Shown here: positions 45,127 through 50,385 of the stretch, piece by piece
Layout of the letters: each line of letters begins with the position of its first letter
Numbering within the stretch: the first letter of the stretch is position 1
IMG/VR virus record: IMGVR_UViG_3300024264_000053
Location: 1-50,385 of that record
From: a virus
Length of the DNA: 50,385 nt
Strand: one strand, 5' to 3'
The notes under the pieces: generated by a model
What the model saw: only the letters and a program-made list of their open reading frames with translations
Databases searched by the model: none
Told to the model about the DNA's origin: nothing
Translations under genes and position numbers: made by a program

Positions 45127-46373
45127 GCTGTCTCGTAATGTACAGTTGTACCAAAAGGCGCTTGGATACTTTTATCTCTATTCGAATGAATTAAAAACAC
45201 AGTGTCACAGTAGCTTTCGTCACCCCAACTACCCCACGGATAACCGTCAGTGAACATGATAAACTTCTTAGGTTGGATGTCATTGTGCTTCATATAATCC
45301 CAACAGCAATCAAAATCAGTGCCACCGCCACCCATAATTTCGTACTCTGTTAAGTCCTCGCCGCCGTCACTGTGAAAGTCTTGTTCGTTGTACACCTTTG
45401 TATCAAAACACCAAAGTTTAATATTGTAATCTTTGTATTCATCCATAATGCCGTTTACTTCGCTGAGGAAATCTTTAGCTTGGTCATCACCGATAGAACC
45501 ACTCATATCTAATCCTATAGCAACATCAATAGTTTCATCAAAGTTCTGTCCGGGTAAAATAGCACCAGTATGCCAGCCTTTACGTGAAGGACGGCTAAAT
45601 GTAAAATCGTGTTTGATAATACTCTGAATTTGCTGGCGTAATATTTCACGCCAGTTCATTTTAGGCTCAGTAAGTTCTTTAATCATTCGTTGAATTTCAC
45701 CAGGCACATTTCCGGCGCCAGCGGCCTGAGCAGAACTCATCATATTTTCTTTAATTTCGTCACGAATTTTACGTAGGTCATCTTTGGAATGTGTAGGACG
45801 AGAGTCATTGCCTTCTGCATCCTTTTCGCCATCACTTTCCCAGTCGACATGTTCGTCTAGCAGTTGTCCTAATTGTTGCAGTTCTTCCTCGTCATATTTT
45901 TGTTCTAAGTCATCGTAAACTTCTTCAGACGTCCAATCTAGATATTTAAAGTCTTGATAGCACGGTACAAGTTTAGGAATATCACCGATTTTATCTCGAA
46001 CAAGAGTATTGTTTACAATGTAATCTGCCGCAACATTGTACAACATAGGATTACGATCTTGCCTACGTTCTAAGTGATCAAATACACAATGTAAAATTTC
46101 GTGAGCAATAACGAATTCAATTTCTTTATTACTCAGCGCATTAAAAAACTGAGTATTGTAGTAAAGAGTACGACCGTCAGTAGCCGCTGTAGGACACCAA
46201 TCATCACAGTGTTCGACACGCAGACGAGTTGCCATATTACCAAAAAACGGATGTCGAAGTAATAAGCCGATACGTGCAACAATTACTCGATCGTGTACGT
46301 CTTCACGCATTGTGGTTAGTTGTTCTGGCGTAATGTCTGGATTAGGTTGAAAACTTTTTGTTTCGATGCCCAT
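45123..46373 (-). CDS. VWA-domain metallopeptidase-like protein, partner of the MoxR ATPase
   Basis: 416 residues. Zinc-binding HEILH at 91-95 (EFVIAHEILHCVFDH) is followed by a second helix (YNVAADYIVNNTLV), as in the DUF2201-type putative metallopeptidases. The middle is acidic (CYQDFKYLDWTSEEVYDDLE). From 285 there is a VWA-like domain with D289-M-S-G-S293, a MIDAS metal site, and a FIMFTDGYPWG strand with a second Asp. This combination, next to a MoxR AAA+ ATPase, is a known pair in T4-like marine phages and in bacteria, where it is thought to act as a chaperone or assembly factor for a target complex. The target here is not known. It has its own consensus promoter, separated from the ATPase gene by a terminator. 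Confidence 0.88.
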   Translation of the reverse strand: MGIETKSFQPNPDITPEQLTTMREDVHDRVIVARIGLLLRHPFFGNMATRLRVEHCDDWCPTAATDGRTLYYNTQFFNALSNKEIEFVIAHEILHCVFDHLERRQDRNPMLYNVAADYIVNNTLVRDKIGDIPKLVPCYQDFKYLDWTSEEVYDDLEQKYDEEELQQLGQLLDEHVDWESDGEKDAEGNDSRPTHSKDDLRKIRDEIKENMMSSAQAAGAGNVPGEIQRMIKELTEPKMNWREILRQQIQSIIKHDFTFSRPSRKGWHTGAILPGQNFDETIDVAIGLDMSGSIGDDQAKDFLSEVNGIMDEYKDYNIKLWCFDTKVYNEQDFHSDGGEDLTEYEIMGGGGTDFDCCWDYMKHNDIQPKKFIMFTDGYPWGSWGDESYCDTVFLIHSNRDKSIQAPFGTTVHYETA

Positions 46374-46407
46374 AACTTATACCTGATCTTTGTAATGAAT
46401 ATACTAT

Positions 46408-46436
46408 ATTATAACAATATTTACAGTTATTGTCAA
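46408..46436 (-). promoter_or_regulatory. Consensus sigma-70 promoter before the VWA gene
   Basis: On the minus strand TTGACA (46431-46436) and TATAAT (46408-46413) are exactly consensus and 17 bases apart, about 35 bases before the ATG at 46373. Follows directly after the terminator of the ATPase gene. Confidence 0.85.
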
Positions 46437-46445
46437 ACAATTTAG

Positions 46446-46474
46446 AAAAAAAAGGACGACATTGCCGTCCTTTT
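46446..46474 (-). terminator. Strong intrinsic terminator after the MoxR gene
   Basis: AAAAGGACG (minus strand) pairs with CGTCCTTTT across a 7-base loop, followed by a run of T. The stem is nine base pairs with a GC-rich core. It sits between the ATPase stop and the next promoter and would end the ATPase transcript. Confidence 0.85.
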
Positions 46475-46489
46475 GGTAAAAATATATTA

Positions 46490-47578
46490 CTAGTTGCCTT
46501 GAGCAGCCTTAATATATTTTCCAAAACGCTCATGGAACTCATCAAAGCATTCAACTGCGTCAGGATCAATAGGTAATGAATATTGGGTGAGGGCCAATTT
46601 AATACCCATTACTACTAACTCTGTATCAAAGTTATCCATAGCAAACCGTAGGAAATTATTAACTCGGTCATCGAACTTTTTATCGTCTTTATCTGCAAGT
46701 TCTTTTAGTTCATAACAAAGCGAAACAGTTAAGGAATACATGGCACTGATTTCTTTACTGTCCATTTCTTTTACTTTTCCTACAAGTATGTCGGTAGGAT
46801 TAGGCAAGGTACTAGCCACTTTGCGGTGAGCCATAAATTTTACAGCAAGTCCTTCACCTACCGCACCACTAACTAAATCAGTAGTGGTGTTTTCGTCTAA
46901 GCCATCTTCTAATAATTCTGATACAAATGTCCACGAACGTGGAGTTGCAAAAGAACGACTAGATGATTTAGGATCGAAATCATATAAATCTTTTTTACTG
47001 AATGTAAGATATCCTACAACATCTGTGTGAATATTATTTTCTACAGCCCACTGGAACCAGTCATCAAATGATACAGCAAGTTCTAAGTGCACAAAACGGT
47101 TAGCCAACGGAGCAGGCATTCTATAAGTAACACCTTTGTCAGCATCACGGTTACCAGCCGCAACAATCATTACATTGTCGGGCAATTCGTATTGCCCAAC
47201 TCGGCGATTAAGAATAAGCTGATATGCTGCCGCTTGTACAGCTGGCGCTGCCGAGTTCATTTCGTCTAAGAACAATACAATGTTATCATACTTTTTTGCC
47301 ATTGCCGCATCAGGCAGTTCTGCAGGAGCACCCCATACCATAGTACCGGAGTTGCTGTCAAAATATGGAATACCCTTGATATCTGTAGGTTCCCAAAGTG
47401 ATAAGCGGATATCAATAAGTTTAGAATTTGTAAAACTGTCTGTAATCTGCTTTACGATATCACTTTTACCAATACCTGGCGGGCCCCAAAGAAAGATTGG
47501 ACGCATTTTTCTCATTGCATGGCTAATGCTAGACTTAGCGTTATTGGGAGTAATTTGCCGTAGTGTTGAAGTTTCCAT
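46490..47578 (-). CDS. MoxR-type AAA+ ATPase
   Basis: 362 residues. Walker A is GPPGIGKS at 32-39, Walker B is NIVLFLDEMNSA with D105-E106, followed by a sensor-like region NVMIVAAGNRDADKG and RMPAPLANRFVHLEL (arginine finger type). MoxR proteins work with VWA-domain partners to remodel or load metal and protein complexes; the partner gene follows across a terminator. The C-terminal helical lid runs to the end (KYIKAAQGN). AGAGGAAT precedes the ATG. Transcribed from a consensus promoter that lies at the 3' end of the upstream gene. Unusual in that ATPase and partner are transcribed separately. Confidence 0.9.
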   Translation of the reverse strand: METSTLRQITPNNAKSSISHAMRKMRPIFLWGPPGIGKSDIVKQITDSFTNSKLIDIRLSLWEPTDIKGIPYFDSNSGTMVWGAPAELPDAAMAKKYDNIVLFLDEMNSAAPAVQAAAYQLILNRRVGQYELPDNVMIVAAGNRDADKGVTYRMPAPLANRFVHLELAVSFDDWFQWAVENNIHTDVVGYLTFSKKDLYDFDPKSSSRSFATPRSWTFVSELLEDGLDENTTTDLVSGAVGEGLAVKFMAHRKVASTLPNPTDILVGKVKEMDSKEISAMYSLTVSLCYELKELADKDDKKFDDRVNNFLRFAMDNFDTELVVMGIKLALTQYSLPIDPDAVECFDEFHERFGKYIKAAQGN

Positions 47579-47625
47579 AGTATTCCTCTTAAGTTATCAG
47601 TGCCGTGTTTTTAACTTACAATACT

Positions 47626-47653
47626 ATTATAGCATCGTACAGGGATATGTCAA
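47626..47653 (-). promoter_or_regulatory. Consensus sigma-70 promoter before the MoxR gene
   Basis: TTGACA (47648-47653) and TATAAT (47626-47631) on the minus strand, 16 bases apart, about 48 bases before the ATG at 47578. The -35 box overlaps the stop of the preceding gene. Confidence 0.82.
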
Positions 47654-48036
47654 CTATTTTTCTGTTTATTGAGAGCTTTTGTAAGCCCGTATTTACGAAC
47701 ATCTCCCGAAAAAAGACTTAGTTCAACAGCTTTCTTTTCGTTCGTAACTACAATACCTTTCCTACTCAAGAAATACGGACAGTCGATAAAGTTATCTAAC
47801 CAAATTATAGTATTAGTAGTAAGTTCGAAATCTTGTGGATAAGGTATGTCGTATGTTTGTAAATTAAGTTCTTCTACAATAAATCGAAATCCTTCATCTG
47901 TTAAGCGTAGTCCTCCTTGCTCTTTTGATCTCGTATTTTGCCACCACAAGGAAAGATGTTCCTTTACGCTAACTTCGTTTATGCTTTTGTCGGATTGTTT
48001 GAGGAATATCTTGGTGTAAAGGAGTTTATTGCTCAT
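47650..48036 (-). CDS. Conserved small phage protein, function unknown
   Basis: 128 residues. LLYTKIFLKQSDKSINEVSV, then KEHLSLWWQNTRSKEQGGLR, a helix-turn pattern (RLTDEGFRFIVEELNL) of winged-helix look, and TIIWLDNFIDCPYFLSRKG followed by a basic C-terminus. The segment L-T-x-E-G-F-x-F might be a small DNA- or partner-binding domain, but I recognise no family with confidence. The start overlaps the upstream gene by 11 bases. Confidence 0.68.
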   Translation of the reverse strand: MSNKLLYTKIFLKQSDKSINEVSVKEHLSLWWQNTRSKEQGGLRLTDEGFRFIVEELNLQTYDIPYPQDFELTTNTIIWLDNFIDCPYFLSRKGIVVTNEKKAVELSLFSGDVRKYGLTKALNKQKNS

Positions 48037-48322
48037 TTTCGGTTACAAGTTCCCCTGAGGTTAACTTATATACAGCAAAGTCTTGACAAGAAAATAACTC
48101 GTTTAGTTTTTTTGCTAAATTGTAAGCATGCCCCGGATTACTAAAACTAGTTTTTTTGTATTTTGGACCAGGATAACTTGTTAGAGCATTAAGAGACTTT
48201 AAGTTAAAAGGTGCATCTTTATAAAACACAGCCCAAATTGCTTCTGCTTCTAGAACTTGTTCTGCTTTATAACTTTTTTTATTAACATATTCTAACAGTA
48301 TGTGCGGCTTTGGTCTGCTCAT
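48026..48322 (-). CDS. Conserved small phage protein, function unknown
   Basis: 98 residues with a basic N-terminus (MSRPKPHILLEYVNKKSYKA). YKAEQVLEAEAIWAVFYKD is helical, followed by PFNLKSLNALTSYPGPKYKK and NPGHAYNLAKKLNELF, a helix-turn-helix-like ending, and VYKLTSGELVTENE. Similar proteins exist in cyanophages as I recall, unnamed. AAAAGGA before the ATG and a late box at 48354 show it starts a transcription unit; the next gene overlaps by 11 bases. Confidence 0.7.
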   Translation of the reverse strand: MSRPKPHILLEYVNKKSYKAEQVLEAEAIWAVFYKDAPFNLKSLNALTSYPGPKYKKTSFSNPGHAYNLAKKLNELFSCQDFAVYKLTSGELVTENEQ

Positions 48323-48353
48323 TATACGTAATCCTTTTAATTAACTACGTATA

Positions 48354-48361
48354 TATTTATC
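48354..48361 (-). promoter_or_regulatory. Candidate late promoter
   Basis: GATAAATA on the minus strand, 31 bases before the ATG at 48322, in the 44-base gap. Same motif and spacing as the other late boxes. Confidence 0.5.
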
Positions 48362-48366
48362 TTTTT

Positions 48367-48606
48367 TTACCAGTTATCCCCACCGTCAAGTTTAATATCA
48401 ATAACTTCGTTACTGTCTTTTGTTTGACTGGTGAGAATTTTTTCTAGATTTCCGTTTAGACGTGTCATAACCATACCTAGTGTGTAAGCTAAATTTTTAG
48501 CAGACACTAGATCTAATTTAACTTCTTTTGCATGCGAATTATCAGCAGCCTTAACTTTTTGAATAAATTGCTGAATTGCTATAGTATTTAACGGTTCATT
48601 TTGCAT
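48367..48606 (-). CDS. Conserved small phage protein, function unknown
   Basis: 79 residues, helical: TIAIQQFIQKVKAADNSHAK, LVSAKNLAYTLGMVMTRLNG, then an acidic end (VIDIKLDGGDNW). No cysteines, no membrane helix. The start overlaps the upstream gene by 11 bases. I recall comparable small helical proteins in marine T4-like phages but no function. Confidence 0.7.
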   Translation of the reverse strand: MQNEPLNTIAIQQFIQKVKAADNSHAKEVKLDLVSAKNLAYTLGMVMTRLNGNLEKILTSQTKDSNEVIDIKLDGGDNW

Positions 48607-49069
48607 TGACTTTACTCAATTGTTGACGCATTTCTAATTCAGTTTTGAACGGTCCGCAATTTTCATAACGTTCAATTGTAATCAATTTAGGACAAAAACT
48701 TTTAACCCATCCTTTATCAAAGTGTATGGTATAGAATCCAGCACAATACAAACTTTTACTTTTTGTACTTTTTGTAAAAAGAGGAAGTTTCTTTTTTACA
48801 TCATACATAATATTATAAGGAGTACAACTTGTAGGATAACCGTATACTTCCGAATCTGTTTGTGTGAAAGAGTTTTCTTTTGAACTGAATACAATATCAA
48901 CGTTGTAGCGTTTGTTTAACTTAGATAATGTATTAAAAATCTCTGTACCGTTTTTTGTGTTAAACAGAAAGGCTTCGTCAGTTAAAGACAAAGTACCTAA
49001 TCTTTTACCTTTATCTTCCACAATCCAAAACTTGTTATCAAGTATTGTTTTTGCTTCAACTTTCTTCAT
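48596..49069 (-). CDS. Conserved phage protein, function unknown
   Basis: 157 residues, basic. DNKFWIVEDKGKRLGTLSLT is a strand-rich opening, then LTDEAFLFNTKNGTEIFNTL, and a central SEVYGYPTSCTPYNIMYDVK with a Lys/Ser stretch (FTKSTKSKSLYCAGFYTIHF). The end has CPKLITIERYENCGPFKTEL. Four cysteines are scattered and do not form an obvious metal site. The start is an ATGA overlap with the exonuclease gene, so the two are translated together; a nucleic-acid role is possible by context only. Confidence 0.68.
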   Translation of the reverse strand: MKKVEAKTILDNKFWIVEDKGKRLGTLSLTDEAFLFNTKNGTEIFNTLSKLNKRYNVDIVFSSKENSFTQTDSEVYGYPTSCTPYNIMYDVKKKLPLFTKSTKSKSLYCAGFYTIHFDKGWVKSFCPKLITIERYENCGPFKTELEMRQQLSKVNAK

Positions 49070-50073
49070 AGTTGTTCCTCAAGGACTTTGGTTTGATATT
49101 TTGCATTTAGCGGTTCTGCATACAGTTTAGCATTTTGAGCAATACGTTGCATATCCCATTTTGCACAAAATTTTAATAATTTAACTCCAATTTGGCCTAC
49201 ATCTTTTGTTATTGCTTGTTCTGCAATAGTGCTATTGATTATGTCTCTAATATCTGCAGGTTGTGCAGTTAAATCGCACAATACAACATTACGCTGATAG
49301 TCGTCTAGCACACGATGCTCTACACCTTCATGATCAACCCAGCGCTGTAGCATCATGTTGTTCCAGTTGAAGCCTTTTGTTTCTTTGTCTTCGTATGCTT
49401 CAATAAGGCCTACTTTGTTTTTAGTGCCTTTCTTACGTACACCTGGATATGCACTAAACACATTGTCACTAGTGTCGCCACGCATACACTTCTCAAACAA
49501 CATAAATGCAGGATCAGGTGCAGGCTTAGCCTCTTTTGTTTTCTTGTCTATAACATGTGCACCTTTGTCGTCAAAGTAGCCTTCGTGTGTAATTGTAGTG
49601 TTACTAACACCGTTGTACTGTTTTACATTGGGTGCAATAAGTTGTGCAAAGTCGCCGTCAGTGCTAATAATAACATGATTGTCATTAGGGTGTGCTTGTA
49701 CCCAACCTGCAATAAGATCATCTGCTTCTAGTTGTGGATGACGCATAACAGTACAGTTAGTCTTGTTGCTAACAAAGTCTTTAAACTCGTCGAAGATCTC
49801 CCAAAATACTGTATCTTCTTCTTGCTGACTAGGAGTCAGCGCATCACGAGTTTCTTGACGGTTACGCTTGTAGGGTTCGTAATAGTCCTTGCGCCAACTA
49901 CGTCCTTCTAAACAAAATACAACATGACTAGCATCAAAGTCTTGCCATGCTTTTTTAATCGAATTAAGAGTGATATGTAGAGCCATCCCAACCTTTGTGT
50001 CTAAGTCACCACGCACAACATGCCGAGCACGGAAGAATGTGTTAGCTGTATCTACTAGAATGTAAGTTGCCAT
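49066..50073 (-). CDS. rnh: T4 RNase H-type 5'-3' exonuclease
   Basis: 335 residues; T4 RNase H has 305. The FEN-type metal sites are visible: LVDTANTFFRARHV (D8), HPQLEADDLIAGWV with the acidic triad E-A-D-D, ISTDGDFAQL and CMRGDTSDNV in the helix-hairpin region. These enzymes remove RNA primers and flaps from lagging-strand fragments during phage replication. N-terminal residues are complete. The promoter upstream is the best sigma-70 match here, consistent with early expression. The stop overlaps the next gene's start. Confidence 0.92.
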   Translation of the reverse strand: MATYILVDTANTFFRARHVVRGDLDTKVGMALHITLNSIKKAWQDFDASHVVFCLEGRSWRKDYYEPYKRNRQETRDALTPSQQEEDTVFWEIFDEFKDFVSNKTNCTVMRHPQLEADDLIAGWVQAHPNDNHVIISTDGDFAQLIAPNVKQYNGVSNTTITHEGYFDDKGAHVIDKKTKEAKPAPDPAFMLFEKCMRGDTSDNVFSAYPGVRKKGTKNKVGLIEAYEDKETKGFNWNNMMLQRWVDHEGVEHRVLDDYQRNVVLCDLTAQPADIRDIINSTIAEQAITKDVGQIGVKLLKFCAKWDMQRIAQNAKLYAEPLNAKYQTKVLEEQL

Positions 50074-50102
50074 TAGTTTGCCTTTGTGTAATTTATACTA
50101 CC

Positions 50103-50131
50103 ATTATAGCGCCAGATCTGGCTTGTGTCAA
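50103..50131 (-). promoter_or_regulatory. Perfect consensus sigma-70 promoter before the exonuclease
   Basis: On the minus strand TTGACA (50126-50131) and TATAAT (50103-50108) with the ideal 17-base spacing, 29 bases before the ATG at 50073. Confidence 0.88.
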
Positions 50132-50137
50132 GCATTA

Positions 50138-50385
50138 TCAATCCCATAAATTTTCATACCACTTGCCAAACAATGTAAATGAATTTGTAAGGCGTTCTTG
50201 TGTTTCGTTTATGCAAGCCATGCATACTGGATCAGCAAAGTTTGAACATTTATCACGACACATGTCTCCAGCATTTATTTCTTTTGACTTGTGTCCAAAC
50301 GCCCAGATCATTTCGTCTAGTATATCATCCCACTCTTGTTCTGTCAAGTCTGCTGGATGACCGTGTTGAGTTGCTTTTAATTGTA
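50138..50385 (-). CDS. 3' part of a conserved phage protein (5' end beyond the window)
   Basis: The frame stays open from the stop at 50138 to the right edge of the window, so the gene is cut. A TTG at 50347 could be taken as the start, but the reading continues naturally upstream (ATQHGHPADLTEQEWDDILD), as I recall for cyanophage homologues. The visible 82 codons contain LDEMIWAFGHKSKE and a cysteine cluster, C-x3-C then C-x2-C (CRDKC, CMAC), that could bind a metal. Function unknown. Lies upstream of the exonuclease promoter. Confidence 0.7.
   Translation of the reverse strand, partial: QLKATQHGHPADLTEQEWDDILDEMIWAFGHKSKEINAGDMCRDKCSNFADPVCMACINETQERLTNSFTLFGKWYENLWD

Noticed and set aside
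47280-47672. Plus-strand frame opposite the MoxR gene
   Set aside because: Antisense to clear Walker motifs and without protein-like features of its own.
50138-50347. Complete 69-residue gene starting at TTG
   Set aside because: The frame continues upstream to the window edge with natural protein sequence, so the gene is more likely truncated by the window.

Overview
The window looks like part of the genome of a marine T4-like myovirus: strictly lytic, AT-rich, densely packed, with most genes touching or overlapping and no gene-free stretch over about 300 bases. The evidence is a run of T4-type baseplate genes (gp25, gp6, a gp7-like giant), tail fibres with the short repeated N-terminal module common in marine T4-like phages, T4-type late promoter boxes (NATAAATA), a T4 RNase H-type exonuclease, and a MoxR-ATPase/VWA-metallopeptidase pair familiar from cyanophages and pelagiphages. 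The host is not shown by the sequence; low GC fits a SAR11 or Prochlorococcus-type host, and I saw no photosynthesis gene. I saw no tRNA, CRISPR, integrase or IS element.

Layout. (1) 1-5834, plus strand: the 3' end of an unidentified gene, a protein ending in an NlpC/CHAP-like domain, gp25 and a long gp6. (2) 5834-21085: one 5083-residue structural gene that I read as a greatly expanded gp7-type baseplate wedge protein. (3) 21108-27754: a small structural protein, three consecutive fibre/adhesin genes that share one N-terminal module but have unrelated C-termini, and a further structural protein; late-promoter boxes precede several of them. (4) 27767-42013: a near-consensus sigma-70 promoter opens a 14-kb tightly overlapped block of accessory genes: two GT8-like proteins, a DGD-motif GT-A-like protein, two paralogous radical SAM proteins with extra N-terminal cysteines, a 443-residue glycosyltransferase-like protein, an SGNH-like protein, a 1388-residue protein built of tandem modules, a 47-residue zinc-ribbon protein, a methyltransferase and a GNAT acetyltransferase. 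(5) 42003-50385, minus strand: a fibre with an Mtd-like N-terminus, small conserved phage proteins, the VWA metallopeptidase, the MoxR ATPase, more small proteins, the 5'-3' exonuclease and the 3' part of a further gene. Three further consensus sigma-70 promoters and one strong intrinsic terminator punctuate this side.

How it fits together. Regions 1-3 build the baseplate and its fibres late in infection. Region 4 carries the unusual content: enzymes of glycan and small-group modification, probably acting on a surface polymer, on the phage's own fibres, or on an unknown target. Its centrepiece (36667-40833) is a chain of about ten ~103-110-residue modules that seem to be degenerate copies of the glycosyltransferase-like domain found intact at its own C-terminus and again in the separate protein at 30461-31366. 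Some adjacent copies are patchworks of each other at DNA level, which points to active recombination within the gene. This is my best candidate for a previously undescribed system. All functions are read by eye; none was checked by database search.
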